64,000 nucleotides of DNA from an uncultured Bacteroidota bacterium (GTDB taxonomy: Bacteria; Bacteroidota; Bacteroidia; Flavobacteriales; Flavobacteriaceae): NCBI GenBank assembly GCA_902613595.1, contig CACMHY010000001.1:558001-622000 (forward strand), given 5' to 3'. Each line of letters starts with the position of its first letter. Positions within the stretch are counted from its first letter, which is position 1. Positions 9,607 through 17,690 of this stretch are shown in pieces. The notes below the pieces were generated by a model that was not told where the DNA came from, did not search any database, and saw only the letters and a program-made list of their open reading frames with translations. The translations under genes were made by a program, and so were the position numbers.

Positions 9607-10497
9607 TTAGATTAGATGTTGAAGATTTTTCTTAAAGAATTTTGCTGATGTTGCTGCACTTTTCATTGAATTATATTTAAAATTACCCCCTTGCTCTATA
9701 TAGTAATATTCTAATCCGCTTTTTTCAGAATCAGGAAGAAGTTTAGCATAGTCAATTGATCCATTACCCAATTCACTATAATCTCTTGTAATTTTATCCA
9801 TATCTTTTATATGCCACATTGTATAACGCCCTGGGTGTTTTTCAACCAGCTCTTTTGGAGTTTTCCCTGAATGTACAACCCAATACATATCCATCTGAAG
9901 TTTAACAAAATCAGGGTCGGTTATTTTAATTAGAATATCGTGTCCCGTTGTACCTTGCCAATCTTTGAATTCGTAACCATGATTATGATACGCAAATTTT
10001 AAACCAGCAGAATTTACTTGTTCTCCAATCTGATTAAGCTTGTTTGCTAAAATTTTAAAACTTTCTGAATTACGCTGATCAGGATGTACCCATGGCCAGG
10101 TTATATAGGATGCTTTAAGTTTTTTGGATGCCTCTATGCAATTATCAACAAACCACTTTAGTTTATCTTCATTAAAATTAAAATAATCAGCAAATCCGAA
10201 ATGACCGCTTGTGGTTGAAAGACCCAAATCCTTTAACATTTGGCTAAAGTCAGAAACATTTAAACCGTAAATTTTATTAGTATATGGGTCGAAACCATAA
10301 GTTTCAAAATCTTCATATCCCATTAACTTTAATTTTTTAAGGGTTTGAAGTGGATCTTTTTCCATAGCATCACGAACACTAAAAAGCTGAAGACCCATTT
10401 TATATTTAGAAAATGAATTGCATGCTTCGATTGAAAGCCCTGCGAGTGATATCCCACCTAAAAGTCCAATTTGATTTAAAAAATTACGTCTTTTCAT
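9607..10497 (-). CDS. Exported sugar phosphate isomerase/epimerase-like TIM barrel
   Basis: A 296-residue protein of the xylose-isomerase-like TIM barrel (AP_endonuc_2) superfamily. The N-terminus MKRRNFLNQIG with twin arginines, a glycine-rich hydrophobic core and the Cys in SIEAC resembles a Tat-type signal with a lipobox, so an exported lipoprotein is likely. Barrel metal-site candidates include SGHFG, YHNHGYEF, QMDMYW and WHIKDMD, in order along the chain. Related exported Bacteroidota proteins act on sugars or keto-glycosides, but the substrate is not known. It is divergent from the PTS operon, with 96 bp between the starts, so a functional link is possible but unproven. Confidence 0.82.
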   Translation of the reverse strand: MKRRNFLNQIGLLGGISLAGLSIEACNSFSKYKMGLQLFSVRDAMEKDPLQTLKKLKLMGYEDFETYGFDPYTNKIYGLNVSDFSQMLKDLGLSTTSGHFGFADYFNFNEDKLKWFVDNCIEASKKLKASYITWPWVHPDQRNSESFKILANKLNQIGEQVNSAGLKFAYHNHGYEFKDWQGTTGHDILIKITDPDFVKLQMDMYWVVHSGKTPKELVEKHPGRYTMWHIKDMDKITRDYSELGNGSIDYAKLLPDSEKSGLEYYYIEQGGNFKYNSMKSAATSAKFFKKNLQHLI

Positions 10498-10593
10498 CTG
10501 CGAAAAATTTAAAATTAATTAAAAAAAGCTATCAAAAAGCGAGAAAAATGTAATTTTAGTTACCAATAAATGTGTAATTAATATTAATATCAT

Positions 10594-11985
10594 ATGAACT
10601 TTCTTGATGACGCAGAACCTTTTCGAATAAAAATGGTGGAGCCCATAAGAAAAACCACAAGAGAAGAAAGAGAGAAACTAGTTAATGCAGCAGATTTCAA
10701 TATTTTTAAAATACCTGCAGAAAATGTATTTATAGATATGTTGACAGACAGTGGTACTTCGGCGATGAGTAGTAAGCAATGGGGAGGGATAATGACAGGT
10801 GACGAGTCTTATGCTGGAAGTTCAAGTTTTTATCATCTAAGAGATTCAGTCCAAGACATAATGGGTTTCCCATATGTTCAACCTACCCATCAAGGTAGAG
10901 CTGCAGACTTCATAATGTCCCAACTTTACGCTTCCAAAGGGGGGTATATATTGGGTAATTTACATTTTGACAGTTTTAAAGGTCATTCAGAAATTGCAGG
11001 GTCAATACCTGTAGATCTCATAATTGAAGAAGGCAGAACTGCTAATTCAAATCCTTATCCATTTAAGGGAAATATGGATTTGGAAAAACTTGAAAAATTT
11101 ATTTTAGAAAAGGGAAGCCAAAATATTCCACTCATTATAATTACAGTTACATCAAATGGAAATGGAGGACAACCCGTTTCGATGGAAAATATCAGGAGCG
11201 TTTCATCAATAGCTAAAGCAAATAATATTCCTTTAATGATAGATGCTGCAAGATTTGCAGAAAATTGTTACTTCATAAAAAAAAGAGAAAAAGGATATGA
11301 AAATAAATCGGTTAAAGAAATTGCGAAAGAATTATTCTCTTATGCAGATGGATGCGTAATGAGTTCTAAAAAAGATGGATTAGTGAACATAGGTGGATTC
11401 ATTTGTACAAGACACGAGGAATTATTTCCAATGATTAATCAATTGGCAATTATTAACGAAGGTTTTGTTACTTATGGAGGTATGAGTGGAAGAGATCTAG
11501 AAGCACTAGCGATTGGACTGCAAGAGGGAATTGATGAAGAATATCTTAAATATAGAATAGAACAAGTTCAATATCTTGGGGAAGAATTATTTAAACGAGG
11601 AATACCTATTATTCTTCCTACAGGTGGACATGGAGTATATATTGATGCACAAAAATTTTATCCCCATATTCCTCAAAAAGAATTTCCTGGTCAAGCTCTA
11701 GTAGTAGAATTGTATAAGACAGCTGGTGTTAGGGGTGTTGAGCTAGGTTCCTGTGCTTTTTCAAAAAAAGATAAAGAAACTGGAAAGATAATTTTCCCTG
11801 ATTTAGAACTAGTACGTCTCACAGTTTCAAGAAGAGTTTATACAAACCGACATATGGATGTTGTAATTAATGCTCTTGAAGATGTTTTTAAAAGGAGAGA
11901 TAAAATGAAGGGATTAAAACTTACCTATGAAGGTCCTATTATCAGTTTACGTCATTTTACTGCAAAGTTTGAGATGATAGCATAA
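10594..11985 (+). CDS. Tryptophanase-family PLP beta-eliminating lyase
   Basis: A 463-residue PLP enzyme of the tryptophanase / tyrosine phenol-lyase family, which cleaves amino acids to pyruvate, ammonia and a leaving group. The PLP lysine is the second Lys of MSSKKDG (Lys260), and the conserved Tyr of ESYAGS is Tyr73. Specificity positions look tryptophanase-like: Asp126 in FDSFKGH, Leu384 in VELGS (Arg in tyrosine phenol-lyases) and His454 in LRHFTAKF (Phe in tyrosine phenol-lyases). Nearby residues such as VNIGGF resemble tyrosine phenol-lyase, so the true substrate is open. It leads an operon with a dehydrogenase, epimerase and full PTS, a setting that does not fit simple indole production. 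Confidence 0.85.
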   Translation: MNFLDDAEPFRIKMVEPIRKTTREEREKLVNAADFNIFKIPAENVFIDMLTDSGTSAMSSKQWGGIMTGDESYAGSSSFYHLRDSVQDIMGFPYVQPTHQGRAADFIMSQLYASKGGYILGNLHFDSFKGHSEIAGSIPVDLIIEEGRTANSNPYPFKGNMDLEKLEKFILEKGSQNIPLIIITVTSNGNGGQPVSMENIRSVSSIAKANNIPLMIDAARFAENCYFIKKREKGYENKSVKEIAKELFSYADGCVMSSKKDGLVNIGGFICTRHEELFPMINQLAIINEGFVTYGGMSGRDLEALAIGLQEGIDEEYLKYRIEQVQYLGEELFKRGIPIILPTGGHGVYIDAQKFYPHIPQKEFPGQALVVELYKTAGVRGVELGSCAFSKKDKETGKIIFPDLELVRLTVSRRVYTNRHMDVVINALEDVFKRRDKMKGLKLTYEGPIISLRHFTAKFEMIA

Positions 11986-11995
11986 AACAAGAAAT

Positions 11996-13153
11996 ATGGA
12001 CACTAATTCATTTAATTTTTTCACACCCACTAAACTTATTTTTGGTAGTGGAAGTCTTAAAAATTTAAAGCAAATTGCACCACTTTATGGTAAAAAATGT
12101 TTACTAGTATCTCGACCAAAAGATGGGAGTTTAAAGGCTATTTACAAACAAATTGATACTCTACTTGATTCCACAGGTGTTTCTGTAAGTTTTTTTGATG
12201 AGATTGTCCCTAATCCAACTTTAGAAGGAATCAATAGGGGGGTTAAAATTGCAAGTGAAAATAAAGTAGACTTTGTTTTAGGTGTAGGTGGTGGATCAGT
12301 GATGGACTCTGCAAAATTAATTGCATTATTATATGAATCAAATGGGATAGTCAATTGGAATAATGCTTTTTCAAACTATAATCATCCATTTGAATATATT
12401 GCCTCAAAAAATTCAAGTCTACCATTTATTGCAGTTTCAACAACTTCAGGCACTGGCTCACAGTGTACTCAAGCAGCAGTTGTAAGTGATACTAAAAACA
12501 AAGAAAAAATTACACTTTTTCACAGAGATCTCTTTCCTAAAGTTGCAATTATAGATCCCGAATTAATGCTTTCTGTTCCTTCAAGGGTAACAGCTGCGAC
12601 AGGTTTTGATGCTTTTACTCACGCCTTTGAAAGCTACCTAGGACAAAGGACATCTCCTTTAACAGAATATCTTTCTCTCGAAACAATTCGATTAGTTGTT
12701 GAATATTTACCAAAAGCAATTCAAAAACCTGACTCTATTGAATATAGAACAAAATTAGCTTGGGCGGACACAGCTGCTGGTATATGCCTATCAAATGGTG
12801 GTGCAGATTTACCTCATCCACTAGGTGAAATAATAGGTGGAATATGTCAGAGAATAGCTCATGGTGAAACTTTAGCTATTGTTTACCCTGCATTCCTAGA
12901 ATACAAGGAAGAAATTGCTGCAGAAAAATTCAGAAATATTGCTTCTTACCTAGGAATAGAAAAAACTCCAAAGGCACTAACCAATGAAATAATCGAGTTA
13001 TTAAAAACTACTGATTTAATTAGATCAAAATCTCATGCTGCAATTACTTTAAATGAACAAGAAGAAATTCTTTCTCATCCTTTATTGAAAAAGTTAGATC
13101 CAAAAAATAGTGAGAAAATATTAAGTATAATGAGTCAAAGTATCAAAGAATAA
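11996..13153 (+). CDS. Iron-containing alcohol dehydrogenase family protein
   Basis: A 385-residue member of the group III metal-dependent alcohol dehydrogenases, which interconvert alcohols and aldehydes or ketones with NAD(P). The cofactor motif is GVGGGSVMDSAKLIA near residue 98. All four metal ligands can be placed: Asp and His in GFDAFTHAFESYL, His in LPHPLGE and His in IAHGETLAIVYP. The length is normal. It starts 10 nt after the tryptophanase-family gene and ends 7 nt before the epimerase, so it is clearly cotranscribed. The family has very broad substrates; here it may act on a sugar, polyol or aldehyde made in the same pathway. Confidence 0.9.
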   Translation: MDTNSFNFFTPTKLIFGSGSLKNLKQIAPLYGKKCLLVSRPKDGSLKAIYKQIDTLLDSTGVSVSFFDEIVPNPTLEGINRGVKIASENKVDFVLGVGGGSVMDSAKLIALLYESNGIVNWNNAFSNYNHPFEYIASKNSSLPFIAVSTTSGTGSQCTQAAVVSDTKNKEKITLFHRDLFPKVAIIDPELMLSVPSRVTAATGFDAFTHAFESYLGQRTSPLTEYLSLETIRLVVEYLPKAIQKPDSIEYRTKLAWADTAAGICLSNGGADLPHPLGEIIGGICQRIAHGETLAIVYPAFLEYKEEIAAEKFRNIASYLGIEKTPKALTNEIIELLKTTDLIRSKSHAAITLNEQEEILSHPLLKKLDPKNSEKILSIMSQSIKE

Positions 13154-13160
13154 AATATCA

Positions 13161-13862
13161 ATGAGAAAAATCAAAATAGCTGCTGGATTAGCACATGTCG
13201 ACTATGGAAATATCGCAGATTTAGTGAAGCAAGTTACAGCAGCTGGAGCAGATTACATTCACTCAGATGCAGCCGACATGCATGATTTAAAAAATATGCA
13301 ACTTATGGGTGGGCATCAAATAATTAGTGGAATTCGAAAGCAAACTAAACTACCCATAGAATGCCATATTTATACCAAAACTTGTGATCTTTTATTTATT
13401 GACAAGTTGGCTGAAGCGGGAACAAACATGCTGATCATACCTGCTGAACATTTCATTGGTGCTCCCCTTGCTTACATAATAAATTGGTGTAGGGAAAGAA
13501 ATATGAAGATTGGACTAACAATAGGTCTTTATACCCCACTCTCATTTGTTGAAGAGTCAATTTATGATATTGATAGATTACACGTTGTAGTTCATGGAGT
13601 AGATGAAACCGATGGTAAAGATAATTGGGGTTGGAGAAAATCATGCTTGGATCTTTTACAAAGAGCAAGAAAGCTAGTTGACGAAAAAAATCCAAATTGT
13701 GAAATTGCTATTGATGGTGGAATAAGGGCTGATAATTTAAATCCTCTTATTTCATGTAATCCAGATGTAGTAGTTCTATCATCCGCCATTTTTAAAGATA
13801 ATGATGGAATTCAAAAGGCAATGATAAAATGTAGAAATGCTATTGAAAAAGCCCAACGTTAA
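13161..13862 (+). CDS. Ribulose-phosphate 3-epimerase-like protein
   Basis: A 233-residue TIM barrel of the ribulose-phosphate epimerase superfamily. The metal/catalytic set is preserved: His34 and Asp36 in IHSDAAD, His69 in ECHIY and Asp185 in IDGGI. The phosphate end (NPDVVVLSSAIF) is recognisable. It departs from housekeeping Rpe in the first strand (AAGLAHVDYG instead of a SILSADF-like motif) and in the loop after the first Asp, so it is probably a paralogue acting on another keto-sugar phosphate, as SgcE or AlsE do in PTS or ABC sugar operons. It sits 7 nt after the dehydrogenase and 10 nt before EIIA. Confidence 0.82.
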   Translation: MRKIKIAAGLAHVDYGNIADLVKQVTAAGADYIHSDAADMHDLKNMQLMGGHQIISGIRKQTKLPIECHIYTKTCDLLFIDKLAEAGTNMLIIPAEHFIGAPLAYIINWCRERNMKIGLTIGLYTPLSFVEESIYDIDRLHVVVHGVDETDGKDNWGWRKSCLDLLQRARKLVDEKNPNCEIAIDGGIRADNLNPLISCNPDVVVLSSAIFKDNDGIQKAMIKCRNAIEKAQR

Positions 13863-13872
13863 ATTTTAAAAA

Positions 13873-14310
13873 ATGAATCTGCTTTCTCCGGCTTTTATTG
13901 AGCTTAACTCTGAATTAAAAAATAAATCTCACGCTTTAAATTTTCTTGTAAACAAATTAGACGATAAAGGATGTTTATCTGACAAAAGAGAATATTTTGA
14001 TGCTGTTTTAAAACGTGAAAAATTATTGTCAACATATTGTGGTTATAATATTGCAATACCTCACGCGATTTCAAAAGCGGTTAAAAAAGTAAGCTTCGGT
14101 TTTTGCCGAACCGTTAGTTTGGAATGGGATAAAAATGATGATGAAGTTAAATTTATATTAATTCTTGCAATACCAGATTCAAATAAAAAGGAAGATAACC
14201 TTCATATAGATTTGATGTCTCAAATAGCTAGCTTAGCATTAGAGGAAAGAGTAAGAAAATCTTGGGAAGAAGCAAAATCTGTCGAAGAAATTTCAAAAAC
14301 ATTTCAATAA
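13873..14310 (+). CDS. PTS fructose-family EIIA component
   Basis: A 145-residue EIIA domain of the fructose/mannitol PTS family, which takes phosphate from HPr and passes it to EIIB. The phosphorylated residue is predicted to be His64 in NIAIPHAISKAV, the standard motif. The remaining sequence (KFILILAIPDSNKKEDNLHID) matches the family core. It is a free-standing single-domain protein. Spacing to the genes on both sides is 10 nt, the same as for most junctions in this operon. Confidence 0.9.
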   Translation: MNLLSPAFIELNSELKNKSHALNFLVNKLDDKGCLSDKREYFDAVLKREKLLSTYCGYNIAIPHAISKAVKKVSFGFCRTVSLEWDKNDDEVKFILILAIPDSNKKEDNLHIDLMSQIASLALEERVRKSWEEAKSVEEISKTFQ

Positions 14311-14320
14311 ATTATTCACT

Positions 14321-15382
14321 ATGGATTTTTGGAAAGAAACAGGAAATATTTTTAGAGAAACTGGAACTCACTTTAGAACTGGAGTTTCATATATGCTGCC
14401 AATTCTTCTTATAGGGGGTATGGTAGGAAGTCTAGCTGTATTGGGAGGCGGAAGTTACGAAGATGGTTCTATTTGGAAAATATTTAAAGATGTTGGTACG
14501 ATAGGCTTAACTTATTTTGTGCCTATTATGGCTGCCTACACAGCATACAGTATTAGTGATACTCCAGGTATTGCTCCTGGATTCATAGTAGGTGTTCTAG
14601 CCCAACAAATTGATACAGGTTATCTAGGAGCACTACTCGGTGGGATTTTAGTAGGTTATGCTACCTACATGCTTATGAAACTAGAACTTCCAGAAATACT
14701 TCAGAGCACTTGGGGATTTATAGCTCCAGTTTTTAGTACACTTATAGTAGTAGTCTTTATGGTATATCTACTCGGTCCGCCTATTGCCTGGCTTATGGAA
14801 GTTATTTCCTCTTTCCTTTCTAATTTAGGCGAAGAGGGCTCAGCAATTATGGGGGCAGTTATGGGATTTTTGGGAGGTATTGATTACGGAGGTCCATTTA
14901 GTAAGACTCAAAGTACCTTTGCAACAGCAGTTATGGATTTAGATTTATATGTACCATTAGGAATTTGTGGAAGTATTGTTATCATACCTCCTCTTGGAAT
15001 GTGTTTAGCAACATTTTTAAAACCAAAACTTTACACAAAAGTAGAGCGTAATTATGCGAAGAGTTCCTGGATATATTCAATAATTGGTGGGTTTACTGAA
15101 ATTGTAATCCCACTAGCAGTAGGTGACATTGTACGTGTAACAATAGCTACTGTTTTGGGGTGTACAATTGGAGGTACTATCGCTGGTATTTTTTTATTAG
15201 AGTTAAGTACTCCTGTCTTGGGAATTGCACAATGGTTTTTTTATGATAAGCCATTAATCTTTGTTATTTGTGTAGTAATTGGATCTCTAATTACTGCACT
15301 GACAGCAAATTTTCTAAAAAGCATAAGTAATAGAGATATTGATGCGCTCGATGCTGCAGATGCTGAATTAAATGAAACCTAA
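14321..15382 (+). CDS. PTS fructose-family EIIC permease
   Basis: A 353-residue inner-membrane protein of the fructose-type EIIC family, with about eight to ten hydrophobic segments. It starts with a short amphipathic stretch and FRTGVSYMLPILLIGG, typical of these permeases. The conserved loop MGFLGGIDYGGPFSK corresponds to the DxGGPxNK substrate-loop motif. It is the channel that carries and releases the phosphorylated sugar. The free-standing C domain lies between EIIA and EIIB genes. The substrate cannot be read from the sequence; fructose-family EIIC proteins move several hexoses, pentoses and polyols. Confidence 0.9.
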   Translation: MDFWKETGNIFRETGTHFRTGVSYMLPILLIGGMVGSLAVLGGGSYEDGSIWKIFKDVGTIGLTYFVPIMAAYTAYSISDTPGIAPGFIVGVLAQQIDTGYLGALLGGILVGYATYMLMKLELPEILQSTWGFIAPVFSTLIVVVFMVYLLGPPIAWLMEVISSFLSNLGEEGSAIMGAVMGFLGGIDYGGPFSKTQSTFATAVMDLDLYVPLGICGSIVIIPPLGMCLATFLKPKLYTKVERNYAKSSWIYSIIGGFTEIVIPLAVGDIVRVTIATVLGCTIGGTIAGIFLLELSTPVLGIAQWFFYDKPLIFVICVVIGSLITALTANFLKSISNRDIDALDAADAELNET

Positions 15383-15392
15383 ATAAATAATT

Positions 15393-15704
15393 ATGAAAAT
15401 TGCATTAATTACAGCCTGCCTAGCTGGAGTAGCACACAGTAAAATGGCAGCTTTAGCTTTAAAAAAAGAAGCCAAAATCAGAGGTCACGAAATATGTGTG
15501 GAAGAACAAGGAGGGCATAAAATTCCTGTGAAGATCTCAAAAGAACAAATTGAACAAGCAGATGTTGTTATAATTGCAAAAATGGTTTCTATATCAGGTA
15601 AGGACCGTTTTAAAGGGAAAAACATTTTGGATGTAAGTGTGAACGAAGCTTTGCGAAAACCTAGTCTTATTATGGACAAAGCAGAATTGTTAATTAAAAA
15701 ATAG
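15393..15704 (+). CDS. PTS fructose-family EIIB component
   Basis: A 103-residue EIIB protein that hands phosphate from EIIA to the incoming sugar. The phosphocysteine is Cys9 in TACLAGVAHSKMAAL, a variant of the usual CPTGIAHTxMAA motif, with Leu-Ala in place of Pro-Thr. The following region (GHEICVEEQGG) corresponds to the strand and loop around the conserved ExQG element. It begins 10 nt after EIIC and ends four bases before the HPr start. Confidence 0.9.
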   Translation: MKIALITACLAGVAHSKMAALALKKEAKIRGHEICVEEQGGHKIPVKISKEQIEQADVVIIAKMVSISGKDRFKGKNILDVSVNEALRKPSLIMDKAELLIKK

Positions 15705-15708
15705 TTTG

Positions 15709-15972
15709 ATGATTAGTTTTTTAATAAATATTGAGGATGAAATTGGTTTTCATGCAAGAACAGCCTCTTTATTTGCGAAAAAAGCCTCTACATTTAATTC
15801 TAATATTTTTGTGGAATTTAATGGTAAAAAAGTAAGTGCGAAGAGCACATTATCATTAATGACACTTGGGGTTAAATCCAGGGATCAAATTATGCTTATA
15901 GCTGAAGGAAGTGACGAAAAAGAAGCACACGAAGCTTTAGTATTATACATTAAAAATAATTTCAAAGAGTAG
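15709..15972 (+). CDS. ptsH: Phosphocarrier protein HPr
   Basis: An 87-residue HPr, the small shuttle that moves phosphate from EI to EIIA. From the ATG at 15709 (an in-frame TTG precedes it) the active-site His is exactly residue 15 in GFHARTASLF, with Arg17 next to it. Ser46 is present in SAKSTLSL, the residue that HPr kinase modifies in bacteria that have it. Its reading frame stops at a single TAG (15970-15972), and the EI sequence continues in the same frame directly after it, which is odd; see the EI entry. Confidence 0.93.
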   Translation: MISFLINIEDEIGFHARTASLFAKKASTFNSNIFVEFNGKKVSAKSTLSLMTLGVKSRDQIMLIAEGSDEKEAHEALVLYIKNNFKE

Positions 15973-15975
15973 ACT

Positions 15976-17604
15976 ATCAAAACACTTCAAGGAATTGTAG
16001 CAAGTTGGGGATTAGCTATTGGTGAGGCAAAGATATTATGCTCTAATGATCCTATTGAGATTAAAAAACAAACAGGCATTAATTCAGAGAATGAAATAAG
16101 TAACCTAAAAAAAGCCATAGATAAGACAATAAAAAAAATAGATTCTCAAAAAGTAAATCTTTCTGCGAATCTTTCGGAAAAAGAACTTGAAATTTACACA
16201 GCATTTATCAGCATTGTTAACGATCCAGAAGTTTTAGATCAGACCAGAGACTTAATAAAAAAACAAAATTTTAACGCTGTATATTCTTATTATCAAGTAA
16301 CTCGAAATTTTATTTCTGAATTAGAAAGCCTTGATGATGAGTACCTCAATAGAAGAGCCGAAGATCTAAAAATGCTTTCGGATATGGTTTTAAAATCGTT
16401 ACTAGGTAATGAAAAAGTAACTTCTAAAGTTAATAATCCCTCAATAGTTATTGCTGAAAAGATAGACCCTAGTCAAATTGCAGAAATAAATCAAACAAAC
16501 TTATTAGGCATTATTACAACTGAAGGTGGAGTTACAGATCATTCATCAATTATTGCCAAAGCATTAGGTGTTCCCTACATATTGGGAGTAAAAAATGTCG
16601 TTAACATTGTCAGAAACGGCGATAAAATAATACTGGATAGCAAAAATAAATGCATTCATATAAACCCTGAAAAGGAGATTAGTCAAAAATTTGAGAAAGA
16701 GATTTTAAAGGAAAAATCTATAAATAAAAATCAACTCATTAAGTCAAAACATAAAGCAATTACAAAGACTGGTAAAAAAGTTGACATTATGGCAAATATT
16801 GGCTCACTGGATGATGCTAGACAAGCAAAAAGATTTGGTGCTGATGGGATTGGATTATTGAGAACTGAACTTTGCTTTCTTGAAAGTTATAAAATGCCAG
16901 ACGAAAAATCACAGCTTGAACTTTATTCTAAAATTCTAAACAACTTACCTGAAAAAACTCACACTTTAAGACTTATTGATTTTGGAAGTGATAAAAAGGT
17001 TTCTTACCTACCTTTACAAAATGAGGAAAATCCAGCCTTGGGTCAAAGAGCCCTTCGTTTAGGTTTTTCTTATTACGAAACACTTTTAAAACCACAAATA
17101 AGAGCTTTTTTAAAACTTTCTAAAGATTTTAATATAAAAATTCTTTGCCCAATGATTGCAAATTCCAATGACTTGGATAAAATTATAACTGCAATTCATA
17201 AGGAACAAAAAGAGTTAAACCAACAGGGTGAGATTATTGAAAAATTACCTCCTATTGGAATTATGGTTGAAGTTCCAAATGTAGCGCTAAACCCTAATGA
17301 TTTCATTTCAAAAGCAGATTTCTTTTCTTTTGGAACTAATGATCTTGCTCAATTTTTAATGGCTGCAGATCGCACAAACAAAAATGTTTCACATTATATT
17401 GAATCTGGTAATAAAAGTGTTTTAAAAATAATTCGGAATTTTACTTTAGAGGTAATTCCCAAGAAAAAAGAAATTAGCATTTGTGGAGAACTAGCTTCTA
17501 ATATAAATTACTTAAATGAATTTATTGATATAGGCATAACTAGTTTGAGTATGCCTCCAATGTTAATTCCCAAAATAAAACAAGAGATAAGATCGCTAAA
17601 ATAA
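15976..17604 (+). CDS. ptsI: PTS enzyme I (PEP-protein phosphotransferase) without a normal start codon
   Basis: EI takes phosphate from phosphoenolpyruvate and passes it to HPr. EI-like sequence begins at once after the HPr stop (TLQGIVASWGLAIGEA). There is no ATG, GTG or TTG in this frame until ATG 16372, well inside the HPr-binding domain. Counting from the ATC at 15976, the catalytic His in EGGVTDHSSI becomes residue 189, the textbook EI number, so ATC stands where the Met should be. The PEP-binding part is intact, with LRTELCFLES, GQRALRLG, FSFGTNDLAQF and the Cys in SICGELAS. The full length is 542 residues. Options are a rare start codon, TAG readthrough giving an HPr-EI fusion, a mutated start, or a sequence error. 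Confidence 0.8.
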   Translation: MKTLQGIVASWGLAIGEAKILCSNDPIEIKKQTGINSENEISNLKKAIDKTIKKIDSQKVNLSANLSEKELEIYTAFISIVNDPEVLDQTRDLIKKQNFNAVYSYYQVTRNFISELESLDDEYLNRRAEDLKMLSDMVLKSLLGNEKVTSKVNNPSIVIAEKIDPSQIAEINQTNLLGIITTEGGVTDHSSIIAKALGVPYILGVKNVVNIVRNGDKIILDSKNKCIHINPEKEISQKFEKEILKEKSINKNQLIKSKHKAITKTGKKVDIMANIGSLDDARQAKRFGADGIGLLRTELCFLESYKMPDEKSQLELYSKILNNLPEKTHTLRLIDFGSDKKVSYLPLQNEENPALGQRALRLGFSYYETLLKPQIRAFLKLSKDFNIKILCPMIANSNDLDKIITAIHKEQKELNQQGEIIEKLPPIGIMVEVPNVALNPNDFISKADFFSFGTNDLAQFLMAADRTNKNVSHYIESGNKSVLKIIRNFTLEVIPKKKEISICGELASNINYLNEFIDIGITSLSMPPMLIPKIKQEIRSLK

Positions 17605-17690
17605 TCTTAAGTCTAATTGAGTGAAATTCTAAATATTCCCTATTTTAGACTGAAAACAACTAATTTAATATCTGATTTAGTGAAACTCGA

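Noticed and set aside
10577-10588. Perfect palindrome ATTAATATTAAT just before the lyase operon start
   Set aside because: Only A and T, and such 12-mers are frequent by chance in this DNA; no second copy or flanking symmetry supports an operator.
16372-17604. Taking ATG 16372 as the true EI start
   Set aside because: It would remove most of the HPr-binding domain, while clear EI sequence continues upstream with no stop to the HPr TAG.
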